Positions 1-8,355 of a stretch of DNA of 59,106 nt are shown piece after piece. The notes beneath the pieces were generated by a model. It saw nothing but the letters and a program-made list of their open reading frames with translations. It made no database searches and was not told where the DNA came from. A program made the position numbers and the translations under genes. The DNA comes from Clostridia bacterium (GTDB lineage Bacteria; Bacillota; Clostridia; Oscillospirales; CAG-272), in the NCBI GenBank assembly GCA_017451915.1, contig JAFTNJ010000038.1:1-59106 (forward strand). Reading direction: 5' to 3'. Each line of letters begins with the position of its first letter. The first letter of the stretch is position 1.

Positions 1-25
1 CCTCTCCGTCTTGCTCCGCAATCCA

Positions 26-44
26 CCTCTCCCTAAGGGAGAGG
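26..44. repeat. Intergenic palindrome (CCTCTCCCT/AGGGAGAGG)
   Basis: A 9-bp perfect inverted repeat around a single A forms a GC-rich hairpin in the gene-free first 240 bases. A T-rich stretch follows it, so it could terminate a plus-strand transcript entering from outside the window. Its style resembles dispersed intergenic palindromes common in gut Clostridia (family recollection, not tested). A comparable pyrimidine-rich palindrome lies near the other end at 58711-58734. Confidence 0.45.
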
Positions 45-142
45 CTTTCTTTTGGGCTTGCTTATAGCTCGCCCATCTTGTTCATCACTCCGCTCGTTTC
101 CCGCTCCCCTGGTAGAACCAGGGGTTTATTTGAATACCAAAG

Positions 143-178
143 AAAAAGAAGCTTCGCCTCCAATGAGACGAAGCTTCT
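143..178 (-). terminator. Rho-independent terminator downstream of the GH28 gene
   Basis: Stem arms 147-156 and 169-178 (AGAAGCTTCG/CGAAGCTTCT) enclose a 12-nt loop. Read on the minus strand the hairpin is followed by a T run (complement of 143-147). It lies 60 nt beyond the stop codon of the GH28 gene at 240. The stretch from 45 to 240 otherwise holds no gene I can support. Confidence 0.7.
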
Positions 179-239
179 TTCTTGTCTATGGGCTCCCTCG
201 TTCCTACGAAGGAAGGCCGAACCTCTTCCAAAATCCGTA

Positions 240-1571
240 TTACTGCACCGAAAAGAAGGTAGCGTTCAGATGAAGCTGATCCACGTAGCGGAATACAGGC
301 AATCCCAAGGGAGTCTCCTGCTGATGCATCCGGGCGGCAAACTTTGTGGGAATATCCTCATACCGCAGGTGCGAAAAATGGCAATCGTTAAAGGATACGT
401 TCTGCACGTGGCAATCCTTACGTCCACTCACCCGGGGCATTCCTGCGGAAAATGCATGGATACCGCTGAAATAAATATTTCGAATGGCGGTACAAAGGTT
501 ATCCTCTTCGATCTGAATACGAATGGGGTGCTGATAGTTCCGGTCAATGGTAATATTCGAAAAGCTGATATTCTCGATCAACGTTGCCTCAAATCCCTGG
601 TCGCTCATACGTGCCTTGGCAGGATTGGAGGGCAAATACATACACAAGCCCGTTCTGGACTCAGTAATATTGAGGTTGGAGAAGGTGCAGTCCCGCATCA
701 CACCGTCGTTGATCCATCCAACGCGCACCGCGCAGGTGTGGCTGGTCAGGTTACAGTTGGTAACGGCCACCTTTTCGCAGACCGTGTTTTTCCCCAGAGG
801 TGCCGAATACGCACGAACGGCGATGCAATCGTCGCCGCAGGTGATGTTGCAATCCGAAACCGTCACGTTGCGACAGCAGTTGATGTGGAGTCCATCGTTG
901 TTCGGCATATCCACGGCGGCAAGGATCTGCGCTCTGTGGAAATGCACGTTGGTGCAACCGCTAATCCAGTAGCTCCAGCCGGCCGGCTGATTGCGCATGG
1001 TCACGTCCTCCACCAAAAGATTGGTGCACCCAAACAGCATGACAACACGCGCGGGGGCAAGACTGGTAGCGCGAGGATCCAACGGATGCGCATAAATCCC
1101 AACCATCATAACCTCCCCAAGCGGCTCACTTCCCTCGGGCAGAGGGAAGGGCTTGCGCGCATACGACATGGTCGGCTTCGCGGCGATCTCCTCCTCGGTC
1201 AAGGGCTCTACGTAAGCATGACCCTGACAGTCGATCACGCCTCGGCCCGTGATAGCAATATCCTCGCAGTTTTCCGCGTAAATAAAGCATCTTTTGTTGA
1301 ATCGCGGTGCGTATTCGGTTTTCCAGAAATCGGTCACGACCTCGGGAAAATCGTTGACGTCGGTAGAACCCAACAATACCGCATCTCTTTCCAGATGGAG
1401 CTCTACACCGCTTTTCAGATCAATTCGTCCGCACAAAAAACGCCCCTCGGCCAACGTGACCCGTCCGCCACCGTGGGCGGAACAATCGTCAATGGCAGCT
1501 TGTACCGCCGCAGTATCCTTGGTCACACCGTCGCCCACGGCTCCGTAGGCTCTTACGTCACAATTCAGCAT
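240..1571 (-). CDS. Glycoside hydrolase family 28 (polygalacturonase-like)
   Basis: This 443-residue protein is a probable pectin-type hydrolase that cleaves galacturonic acid linkages by inversion. The N-terminus has the usual opening of the family (AYGAVGDG, with DT.AVQAAID), which starts the parallel beta-helix. Around residues 220-245 are NNDGLHI and GDDCIAVR, matching the catalytic Asp-containing NTDG and GDDC blocks; RIQI near residue 370 fits the RIK block. I see no convincing signal peptide, so it may act on oligosaccharides inside the cell. It stands alone, with a consensus promoter upstream (1631-1659) and a terminator downstream. Substrate specificity within GH28 (galacturonan versus rhamnogalacturonan) cannot be read from sequence alone. 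Confidence 0.88.
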   Translation of the reverse strand: MLNCDVRAYGAVGDGVTKDTAAVQAAIDDCSAHGGGRVTLAEGRFLCGRIDLKSGVELHLERDAVLLGSTDVNDFPEVVTDFWKTEYAPRFNKRCFIYAENCEDIAITGRGVIDCQGHAYVEPLTEEEIAAKPTMSYARKPFPLPEGSEPLGEVMMVGIYAHPLDPRATSLAPARVVMLFGCTNLLVEDVTMRNQPAGWSYWISGCTNVHFHRAQILAAVDMPNNDGLHINCCRNVTVSDCNITCGDDCIAVRAYSAPLGKNTVCEKVAVTNCNLTSHTCAVRVGWINDGVMRDCTFSNLNITESRTGLCMYLPSNPAKARMSDQGFEATLIENISFSNITIDRNYQHPIRIQIEEDNLCTAIRNIYFSGIHAFSAGMPRVSGRKDCHVQNVSFNDCHFSHLRYEDIPTKFAARMHQQETPLGLPVFRYVDQLHLNATFFSVQ

Positions 1572-1630
1572 AACAATTCCCTTTCTTTTTCACTGTCACA
1601 AGATTATAAAGCGTATTATATATCCAATAT

Positions 1631-1659
1631 ATTATACCACATTTTGTACGCCGTGTCAA
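1631..1659 (-). promoter_or_regulatory. Consensus sigma-A promoter for the GH28 gene
   Basis: On the minus strand TTGACA (1659-1654) and TATAAT (1636-1631) are separated by exactly 17 nt. Both boxes are perfect consensus, so basal transcription should be strong unless repressed. The transcript would have a leader of about 50 nt before the start at 1571. Confidence 0.8.
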
Positions 1660-1743
1660 CCTGCTTGACCGGAAAAGAATCCGCTACAGGCCTTGTATCC
1701 CTCTTCTGCAGCTTGATTCGGAGAAATGCAAGCCTGTCAAATG

Positions 1744-1767
1744 AAAAGGCCGCGCATAGGCGGCCTT
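1744..1767 (-). terminator. Terminator of the flavodoxin-fold reductase gene
   Basis: Arms 1746-1753 and 1760-1767 (AAGGCCGC/GCGGCCTT) with a 6-nt loop are followed on the minus strand by TTTTCAT. It sits 22 nt past the stop at 1789. Confidence 0.65.
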
Positions 1768-1788
1768 AGATGGAGTGAAACTCTTTTC

Positions 1789-2409
1789 TTACCGAATAAA
1801 ATTCGTGCTCTGCCGCGGCTCCTTGGGAGGCAGACCGTAGGCCTCCTTGCCCAGAGCAATGCTCTTGATCAAGAAGGACATATTCTCGGCCAGGGTTCGC
1901 ATTCCCTGCAGCCCTTCGGCGTCCTGCGTCGCTTCACCAACGTCGCGTCCGTGAACGCTGTTCCAGTACTGTCCCGACGCCACGGGCATTCCGCAGATGG
2001 TAAAGTACTTGTTCAGCTCGTCAAAGGTGGCCGAAAGACCGCCCCGACGTGCCACCACCACACCGGCTCCCACCTTCATGGTCTTATCAAAGGAGGAGCT
2101 GTAAAAGAGCCGATCCAAAAAGGAGATCAGGGTTCCGTTGGCCGAGGCGTAATACACGGGACTCCCCACCACCAAGCCGTCACATTCGGCAAACTTGGCG
2201 GCCACCTCGTTGACAAGATCGTCGTCAAAGACGCATTTGCCCGTCTTGCGGCAGGCATTGCAGGCCACGCAACCGCGGATCCCCCGGTTCCCCACCTGCA
2301 CCACCTCACACGCAATGCCGTTCTTCTCAAATACGCCTTGCATCTCCCGCAAGGCAATGGCCGTATTCCCCGCGGGACGCGGGCTGCCGTTGATCATTAA
2401 AACCTTCAT
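1789..2409 (-). CDS. Flavodoxin-fold NAD(P)H-dependent oxidoreductase
   Basis: This 206-residue protein belongs to the NADPH-dependent FMN reductase / iron-sulfur flavoprotein family. The N-terminal MKVLMINGSPRPAGNTA is the classic FMN phosphate-binding loop (GSPR.xGNT). Around residues 47-60 a short run of cysteines (CVACNACRKTGKC) is the compact cysteine cluster of iron-sulfur flavoproteins, and VVGSPVYYAS (about 78-87) is the second flavin contact. It would shuttle electrons in the cytoplasm; the partner is unknown. It is monocistronic, with its own terminator. Confidence 0.85.
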   Translation of the reverse strand: MKVLMINGSPRPAGNTAIALREMQGVFEKNGIACEVVQVGNRGIRGCVACNACRKTGKCVFDDDLVNEVAAKFAECDGLVVGSPVYYASANGTLISFLDRLFYSSSFDKTMKVGAGVVVARRGGLSATFDELNKYFTICGMPVASGQYWNSVHGRDVGEATQDAEGLQGMRTLAENMSFLIKSIALGKEAYGLPPKEPRQSTNFIR

Positions 2410-2439
2410 CGTTCTTCCTCCGTTCTTTCAACTACATAC

Positions 2440-2470
2440 AGTATATCACGGGAAGGAGGGGAAAAGTCAA
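2440..2470 (-). promoter_or_regulatory. Possible promoter of the reductase gene
   Basis: On the minus strand TTGACT (2470-2465) and TATACT (2445-2440) are spaced 19 nt apart. The spacing is longer than ideal, so this is tentative. Confidence 0.35.
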
Positions 2471-2544
2471 TAGAAGCGGCAACAAATTTACAGTTTTTTC
2501 ATGATTTATCACACCACGCGCAAAAAGAGTGTCTGAACTTGCCC

Positions 2545-2573
2545 TTGACACGCTCTCGGAAATATGCTATAAT
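2545..2573 (+). promoter_or_regulatory. Consensus sigma-A promoter for the transporter gene
   Basis: TTGACA (2545-2550) and TATAAT (2568-2573) are spaced 17 nt apart, a perfect consensus promoter. Transcription would begin near 2580. This rules out the upstream in-frame ATG at 2539 as the start, since that codon lies before the promoter. Confidence 0.85.
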
Positions 2574-2610
2574 GAAAAAGAACTCTATTGAAAAAGGAAG
2601 GAACTGTTTG

Positions 2611-3894
2611 ATGATGAACTCTATGATCGCTGCCATCGTTCTCTTTGCGCTGACCTACATCCTCATGCTGATCTTTGGAAAGTACCGTCCCTACATTGCC
2701 CTGGCCTCGGGTGTGATCTTTATTCTCACGGGAATGCTCCCGCTGGATCAGATCTGGTCCTCCATTGACTGGAACGTGATTTTAATGATTGCCGGTACCA
2801 TGGGCCTGGTCTCCCTCTTTGTGGAAAGTAAAATGCCTGCTCTGTTGGCTGACCTGATCATGGAAAAGGTTCCCAACGTCAAGTGGGCGGCCGTTTCCCT
2901 GGCACTCTTTGCGGGAATCATTTCGGCCTTTGTGGACAATGTAGCCACGGTGCTGATGGTTGCTCCCATCGCCCTTGAAATTTGCAAAAAGCTGAACACC
3001 AATCCCGTTCCTTTCATTATTGCCATTGCGGTCTCCTCCAACCTGCAGGGTGCCGCTACCCTGATCGGTGACACCACCGCCATCATGCTTGGCGCAGAGA
3101 TGGACATGAGCTTTTTGGACTTCTTCTGGTACCAGGGAAAGCCCAGCATCTTCTTTGCCGTGGAGCTGGGAGCCGTGCTCTCGGCCTTGATCCTGCTCGT
3201 TCTCTTCCGCAAAGAAAATGGCGCTATCCCCAAGGCGGAATCCCGCACCAAGGTAACCGACATGGTGCCCACGCTGTTGCTTCTTGCCATGCTGCTGCTG
3301 TTGATCGTTGCCTCCTTTATTGAGAACACCCCCGATACCATCAACGGTCTGATCTGCTGCGGCTTGCTGGTGATTGGATTGATCTACACCCTGATCCGCA
3401 AAAAGAAGCTCACCGCCCTCCTTCCTCCCCTGAAGGAAATCGACTTTACCACCATTGGAATTCTGCTGGGTCTGTTCCTGATGATCGGCGGAATCAAGAA
3501 CAAGGGCGTGATCGATGCCGCGGCAAACCTTTTGGCAGAGGCCGGCGGCGGAAACGTCTTCCTGCTGTACACCATCATCGTATGGGCCTCGGTGCTGATC
3601 TCGGCCTTTATTGACAACATTCCCTACGTTGCCACCATGCTTCCCATCATTGGAGGTCTGGCCGCCGCGCTGGGCGTCAATCCCACGCCTCTCTACTTTG
3701 GTCTGCTCTCGGGTGCCACCCTGGGCGGCAACTGTACTCCCATCGGAGCCTCGGCCAACATTACGGGTATTGGCATCCTGCGGAAGGATGGCTACGAGGT
3801 CAAGAACAAGGACTTCTTTAAGATCGGTATCCCCTTCACCCTGGCCGCCATCATTCCCGCGTATATTTACATCTGGTTGGTTTACGGCGTATAA
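2611..3894 (+). CDS. ArsB/NhaD/SLC13-like ion transporter
   Basis: This 427-residue, very hydrophobic membrane protein has about 10-12 predicted helices. It looks like the ion transporter superfamily (ArsB, NhaD, citrate/SLC13 permeases). Two related blocks in the halves support this: FVDNVATVLMVAPIALE in the first and FIDNIPYVATMLPIIG in the second, plus the repeated re-entrant-like motifs GAATLIGDTTAIM and GGNCTPIGASANI. These are the inverted-repeat signature of the fold. I start at ATG 2611, behind AAGGAAGGA (2594-2602), because an upstream ATG precedes the promoter. The substrate (arsenite, Na+/H+, dicarboxylate) cannot be assigned. Confidence 0.85.
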   Translation: MMNSMIAAIVLFALTYILMLIFGKYRPYIALASGVIFILTGMLPLDQIWSSIDWNVILMIAGTMGLVSLFVESKMPALLADLIMEKVPNVKWAAVSLALFAGIISAFVDNVATVLMVAPIALEICKKLNTNPVPFIIAIAVSSNLQGAATLIGDTTAIMLGAEMDMSFLDFFWYQGKPSIFFAVELGAVLSALILLVLFRKENGAIPKAESRTKVTDMVPTLLLLAMLLLLIVASFIENTPDTINGLICCGLLVIGLIYTLIRKKKLTALLPPLKEIDFTTIGILLGLFLMIGGIKNKGVIDAAANLLAEAGGGNVFLLYTIIVWASVLISAFIDNIPYVATMLPIIGGLAAALGVNPTPLYFGLLSGATLGGNCTPIGASANITGIGILRKDGYEVKNKDFFKIGIPFTLAAIIPAYIYIWLVYGV

Positions 3895-3914
3895 TCTGAC
3901 AAAATTACACAATG

Positions 3915-3952
3915 CAACACGGCAAAACACAAGTTTGCCGTGTTGTTTTTTT
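3915..3952 (+). terminator. Strong terminator after the transporter gene
   Basis: A 12-bp perfect stem (3915-3926 with 3934-3945) and a 7-nt loop are followed by a run of seven T. It isolates the transporter from the microcompartment operon. Confidence 0.9.
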
Positions 3953-4027
3953 CTCAAATCCAACACAAAACCAAATCAAATACCAACACAATCAAACACA
4001 AAACAAATAAAAATTATCAAAAACCTA

Positions 4028-4056
4028 TTGACAAACGGGATATTTTGTGATAGAAT
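4028..4056 (+). promoter_or_regulatory. Promoter of the microcompartment operon
   Basis: TTGACA (4028-4033), a 17-nt spacer and TAGAAT (4051-4056) lie about 105 nt before the first gene. The AT-rich stretch 3955-4140 around it is the only sizeable non-coding region upstream of the operon. It is the likely place for operators of the DeoR regulator encoded within the operon. Confidence 0.75.
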
Positions 4057-4162
4057 GTAAACAGAAAAGTAGAAAATTAGAAAAACCGTTTGGTTTTATG
4101 TTTATTTTGGACAAAAACGAAACTTACTTTTTGTTAAAAATGTGAACGAGAGGAGGATTGAT

Positions 4163-6688
4163 ATGAAGTTCTATACAGAACCAATTGCAAAATCTCCGAG
4201 AATCCCCAAGCTTGTGGAGGCATTGTTTGAAAAAATGCCTCAGATCGAGGCCGACCGCGCGATTCTGCTCACCGAATCCTACAAGAGCACCGAGGGCGAA
4301 CCGATCATCACACGCCGGGCAAAGGCATTTAAGCATATTCTCGAGCATATTCCCATCACCATCCGGGACAACGAGTTGATCGTTGGCGCGGCCACCAAGG
4401 CACCCAGAGGATGCCAGGTCTTTCCCGAGTATTCCTTTGAATGGCTGGAGGCCGAGTTTGAAACGGTAGAGCACCGTACGGCCGATCCCTTTTACATCTC
4501 CGAGAAGACCAAGCGAGCCCTCGCCGAGGTCTACAAGTACTGGAAGGGAAAGACCACCAGCGAGCTGGCCACCTCCTATATGTCCGAGGAAGCCAAAACC
4601 GCCATCGACCACGGAATGTTCACCCCCGGCAACTACTTCTACAACGGTATCGGACACGTGACCGTGGATTACCCCAAGATCCTGGCCGGTGGCTACAAGA
4701 CCATCCTGGCCGAGGTCAACGCCGAGCTGGCACGCATTCGCCCCGGCGACGCCGACTACGCGCGCCGCAAGCATTTCCTGGATGCGGTGGTCATCAGCTG
4801 TGAGGCCGTCATCAAATACGCCAAGCGCTACGCCGATCTGGCTGCGGGCATGGCAAAGACCGCCGCCGATATTGGCCGTCGCCGCGAGCTGGAGGACATT
4901 GCGGCAGTCTGCCGCAGAGTGCCCGAGCACGGTGCCGAGAGCTTCCGCGAGGCCTGCCAATCCTTCTGGTTCATTCAAATGCTTTTGCAGATCGAATCCA
5001 GCGGACACTCGATCTCCCCCGGTCGCTTTGACCAATATATGTATCCTTATTATAAAAAGGATCTGGATGCGGGTGTGATCACCCGCGAGGAAGCACAGGA
5101 GCTGATGGACTGCATCTGGGTCAAGCTCAACGACCTGAACAAGGTTCGTGACGCGGCAAGTGCCGAGGGCTTTGCCGGATACAGCCTCTTCCAAAACCTG
5201 ATCGTAGGCGGTCAGGACAAGTACGGACGGGATGCTACCAACGATCTCTCCTTCATGGCCATCACCGCCACCGAGCACGTCTTCCTGCCCCAGCCCTCCT
5301 TCTCGGTTCGCGTTTGGAACGGATCTCCCCACGAGTTCCTCATCCGCGCCGCCGAGCTGACCCGCACCGGCATCGGATTCCCTGCTTATTACAATGATGA
5401 AGTGATCATTCCTTCTCTGCAGAGCCGGGGATTGACCCTGGAGGACGCGCGTGACTACAACATCATTGGTTGCGTGGAGCCCCAAAAGGCCGCCAAGACC
5501 GACGGCTGGCATGACGCGGCATTCTTCAATATGTGCCGTCCCCTGGAAATGGTCTTCTCAAACGGTGTGGATAAGGGCGTACAGATCGGCCCCGCCACCG
5601 GCGATGTGGCCTCCATGGAAACCTACGAGGAATTTGAGGCCGCCTACCGGACGCAGATGAATTACTTCATCGAGCTGATGGTCAACGCCGACAACGCCAT
5701 TGACGTGGCCCACGGCGAGCGCTGTCCCCTCCCCTTCCAATCCTGTATGGTAGAGGATTGCATCGCTCGGGGAAAGAGCCTGCAGGAGGGTGGTGCCATC
5801 TACAACTTCACCGGCCCCCAAGGCTTTGGCATCGCCAACGTGACCGACGCCATGTACGCCATCAAAAAGCTGGTCTTTGAAGACAAGAAATACACCCTGG
5901 CCTTCTTTAAGGAAGCACTGGATAATAACTACGGCAAGGATATGGACGCCTCCATGGCGGCAAAGCTCACCCAGCAGATCGCCGCATCGGTGGTCGAATC
6001 GGGAAAGCCCCTGACCGAGGAGGACATCAAGAACATCTACCTGACCGCAAAGAAGAACAACGCAAGCGAGGCCGACAAGCAAAAGTATGACGCTCTGCTC
6101 TCCGACATCGCCGCGCTGACCAAATTCGGTAACGACGACGACGAGGTGGACGCCTTTGCAAGAGAAATGGCCTACACCTACACCAAGCCCATGGAGGGCT
6201 ACAAAAACCCCAGAGGCGGCGCCTTCCAGGCAGGTCTCTACCCGGTATCGGCCAACGTTCCCCTGGGTGCCCAAACCGGTGCCACCCCCGACGGACGCCT
6301 GGCCTACACCCCCATTGCCGACGGCGTTTCTCCCGCGGCGGGACGCGATCTCAAGGGTCCCACGGCGGCGGCCAACTCGGTCTCCCGTCTGGATCACTAC
6401 ATCGCCTCCAACGGAACCCTGTTCAACATGAAGTTCCATCCTTCCGCCCTGGAGGGCAGAGGAGGCCTGGAAAGCTTCGTGGCTCTGGTGCGCGGCTACT
6501 TTGATCAAAAGGGCAGCCACATGCAGTTCAACGTGGTAAGCCGCGAGACGCTGCGGGACGCCCAGAAGCACCCCGAAAGATACAAATCCCTGGTCGTGCG
6601 CGTTGCCGGCTACTCCGCCCTCTTCACCACCCTCTCCAAGGGTCTGCAGGAGGACATCATCAACCGAACCGAGCAGCAAGGCTTCTAA
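4163..6688 (+). CDS. Glycyl radical diol dehydratase (1,2-propanediol, B12-independent)
   Basis: This 841-residue glycyl radical enzyme is the signature enzyme of the microcompartment, predicted to dehydrate 1,2-propanediol to propionaldehyde. The catalytic cysteine is C437 in GCVEPQ, with the following glutamate (E439) as the general base typical of dehydratases. The glycyl radical is G816 in RVAGYSALF, 25 residues from the C-terminus. Length and motifs match the diol/glycerol dehydratase branch rather than pyruvate formate-lyase. I start at ATG 4163 behind GAGGAGGA (4149-4155), not at the GTG at 4142. No N-terminal encapsulation helix is evident. The neighbouring activase, PduP-like and PduL genes and the aldolase argue for propanediol over glycerol or choline. 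Confidence 0.92.
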   Translation: MKFYTEPIAKSPRIPKLVEALFEKMPQIEADRAILLTESYKSTEGEPIITRRAKAFKHILEHIPITIRDNELIVGAATKAPRGCQVFPEYSFEWLEAEFETVEHRTADPFYISEKTKRALAEVYKYWKGKTTSELATSYMSEEAKTAIDHGMFTPGNYFYNGIGHVTVDYPKILAGGYKTILAEVNAELARIRPGDADYARRKHFLDAVVISCEAVIKYAKRYADLAAGMAKTAADIGRRRELEDIAAVCRRVPEHGAESFREACQSFWFIQMLLQIESSGHSISPGRFDQYMYPYYKKDLDAGVITREEAQELMDCIWVKLNDLNKVRDAASAEGFAGYSLFQNLIVGGQDKYGRDATNDLSFMAITATEHVFLPQPSFSVRVWNGSPHEFLIRAAELTRTGIGFPAYYNDEVIIPSLQSRGLTLEDARDYNIIGCVEPQKAAKTDGWHDAAFFNMCRPLEMVFSNGVDKGVQIGPATGDVASMETYEEFEAAYRTQMNYFIELMVNADNAIDVAHGERCPLPFQSCMVEDCIARGKSLQEGGAIYNFTGPQGFGIANVTDAMYAIKKLVFEDKKYTLAFFKEALDNNYGKDMDASMAAKLTQQIAASVVESGKPLTEEDIKNIYLTAKKNNASEADKQKYDALLSDIAALTKFGNDDDEVDAFAREMAYTYTKPMEGYKNPRGGAFQAGLYPVSANVPLGAQTGATPDGRLAYTPIADGVSPAAGRDLKGPTAAANSVSRLDHYIASNGTLFNMKFHPSALEGRGGLESFVALVRGYFDQKGSHMQFNVVSRETLRDAQKHPERYKSLVVRVAGYSALFTTLSKGLQEDIINRTEQQGF

Positions 6689-6700
6689 CGGAGGGCGACC

Positions 6701-7495
6701 ATGGACGATAAGCTCTTACAAACCACGGGCAGGATCTTCAACATCCAACGATTCTCCATTCACGACGGGCCCGGGATCCGCACCATCGTCTTTCTCAAGG
6801 GCTGTCCCTTGAGATGCCGCTGGTGCTGCAATCCCGAATCCCAGGAATGGAAGCCCGAAACCATCGTTACGGCAGGCGTTTCCAAGCCGGTTGGCCGAGA
6901 CGTTACGGTGGGCGAGGTCCTGGAGGAAATCTCCCGTGACCGCGTATATTACAGCCGCTCCGGCGGCGGAGGCGTGACCCTCTCGGGAGGCGAATGCCTT
7001 TGGCAGCCCGACTTCTCGGCCGCACTGCTGCAGGCCGCAAAGGAGCGCGGCATTTCCACCGCCATTGAAACCACCGGGTACGCAGAGATGGACGTGATCC
7101 GTCGCCTGCTCCCTCACGTGGATACGGTGCTCATGGACATCAAGCACACCGATGCCAAAAAGCACCAGGAATTTACCACCAAGGACAACGGATTGATCTT
7201 GGAAAACGCGAAAGCCATTGCAAGAGAATCCAAATGCCTGATCATACGAACCCCCGTGATCCCTACCTTCAACGATTCGGAGGAGGAGATCGCCGCCATC
7301 GCCGCCTTTGCCAAGAGCCTGCCCGGGGTCAAGGAGATGCATCTGCTACCCTACCACCGCATCGGCTCGGACAAATACGCGGGTCTGGGGCGCACCTACA
7401 CCATGGCGCACATCTCGCCTCCTCCCAAGGAGCAGATGCAACGTCTGCTTGCGGTGGTAGAGCGCGCGGGTCTGATCGGCAAAATTGGCGGTTAA
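6701..7495 (+). CDS. Glycyl radical enzyme activase (radical SAM)
   Basis: This 264-residue radical-SAM enzyme installs the glycyl radical on the preceding dehydratase, whose stop lies 12 nt upstream. The site-differentiated 4Fe-4S motif is CPLRCRWC (CX3CX2C) near residue 35, preceded by the activase block FSIHDGPGIRTIVFLKG. GGGVTLSGGEC binds SAM. Unlike most diol or choline activases it lacks the ferredoxin-like insert. After CCNPESQ the chain goes directly, with no further cysteine cluster, into VTVGEVLEEI. This gives a compact, pyruvate formate-lyase-activase-like layout. An RBS-like GGAGGG precedes ATG 6701. Confidence 0.9.
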   Translation: MDDKLLQTTGRIFNIQRFSIHDGPGIRTIVFLKGCPLRCRWCCNPESQEWKPETIVTAGVSKPVGRDVTVGEVLEEISRDRVYYSRSGGGGVTLSGGECLWQPDFSAALLQAAKERGISTAIETTGYAEMDVIRRLLPHVDTVLMDIKHTDAKKHQEFTTKDNGLILENAKAIARESKCLIIRTPVIPTFNDSEEEIAAIAAFAKSLPGVKEMHLLPYHRIGSDKYAGLGRTYTMAHISPPPKEQMQRLLAVVERAGLIGKIGG

Positions 7496-7516
7496 AGGAG
7501 GTAAGATCCCAAAGGA

Positions 7517-7879
7517 ATGGAACATTACGAAAACAAGCAACGCATCATTCAGGAGCTGGTCCCGGGTAAACAGATCACTCTGGCGCATATCATTGCCAAC
7601 CCCGACGAGATCCTGTACAAAAAGCTGGGCCTGGACCCTGCGGTGGAGTATTCCAAATCCGCCATTGGCATCCTGACCCTCAGCCCCGCCGAAACCGCGA
7701 TCATTGCCGGTGACATTGCCATCAAGGCCTCGGGCGCACAGCTCGGCTTTGTGGATCGCTTTAGCGGAACCGTCATTCTCACGGGCACCTACTCGGAGGT
7801 AGACGCCTCCCTTAAGGCCGTGACCGATTACGCGGAAGGCACCCTTGGATTTACCGTATGCAAGATCACGAAAACCTGA
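7517..7879 (+). CDS. pduU: PduU/EutS-like permuted BMC-H shell protein
   Basis: This 120-residue protein carries a circularly permuted BMC domain. The N-terminus (RIIQELVPGKQITLAHIIANP) followed by KKLGL and SAIGILTLSPAE is very close to PduU and EutS as I know them. Such proteins form hexamers with a small beta-barrel over the pore on one face of the shell. It is co-transcribed with the activase (21-nt gap), and its stop codon overlaps the start of the GTPase gene. Confidence 0.92.
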   Translation: MEHYENKQRIIQELVPGKQITLAHIIANPDEILYKKLGLDPAVEYSKSAIGILTLSPAETAIIAGDIAIKASGAQLGFVDRFSGTVILTGTYSEVDASLKAVTDYAEGTLGFTVCKITKT

Positions 7880-8310
7880 TGATGAAAAAAACCCTTCTCG
7901 TGGGTCGCCACGGTGTGGGAAAAACCACCCTGAAGCAGGCTCTGCGAGGAGAACCGATCCACTACGTAAAGACCCAATACATGGATTACGGGGACTGGCT
8001 GATCGACTCCCCCGGCGAATACGCCGAGGTTCACGGCCTGGGAGCCGCCCTTGCCATCTACTCTTATGAGGCAGACATTGTGGCGCTTCTCATTGCCGCC
8101 GACGACGATTATTCCCTCTTTCCCCCAAACATCACCTGCATGGTCAACCGCGAGGTGATCGGCATTGTGACCAAGATCGACCACGCGCCTCCCGAGCGTG
8201 CCGCCAACTGGCTTCGCCTTTCGGGATGCGAAAAGATCTTCCCCATCAACTCCCACAGCGGACACGGGGTAAAAGAACTCAAAAGCTATCTGCAAAAGCA
8301 GAGCAAATAA
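7879..8310 (+). CDS. PduV/EutP-like small GTPase
   Basis: This 143-residue P-loop protein begins with LLVGRHGVGKTTL (Walker A). It also shows DSPGEY (Walker B/G3 equivalent) and TKIDH (G4, TKxD). PduV and EutP proteins associate with microcompartments, possibly in positioning; their role is not settled. The ATG at 7879 overlaps the TGA of the pduU-like gene (TGATG), so translation is probably coupled. An upstream in-frame ATG at 7858 lies inside the previous gene and is less likely. Confidence 0.85.
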   Translation: MMKKTLLVGRHGVGKTTLKQALRGEPIHYVKTQYMDYGDWLIDSPGEYAEVHGLGAALAIYSYEADIVALLIAADDDYSLFPPNITCMVNREVIGIVTKIDHAPPERAANWLRLSGCEKIFPINSHSGHGVKELKSYLQKQSK

Positions 8311-8355
8311 AACCGTTTTTAAAAAAATATTTATCATATTAAGGAGAACAAAACA

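Noticed and set aside
78-1769. Plus-strand frame of 563 codons over the GH28 gene
   Set aside because: The minus-strand product has GH28 catalytic motifs plus promoter and terminator; the plus-strand translation has none.
4163-6688. Choline TMA-lyase or pyruvate formate-lyase identity for the glycyl radical enzyme
   Set aside because: Pyruvate formate-lyase has a CC dyad, not GCVEP. A choline lyase locus would not carry a fuculose-phosphate-type aldolase. Fine specificity still needs a phylogeny.
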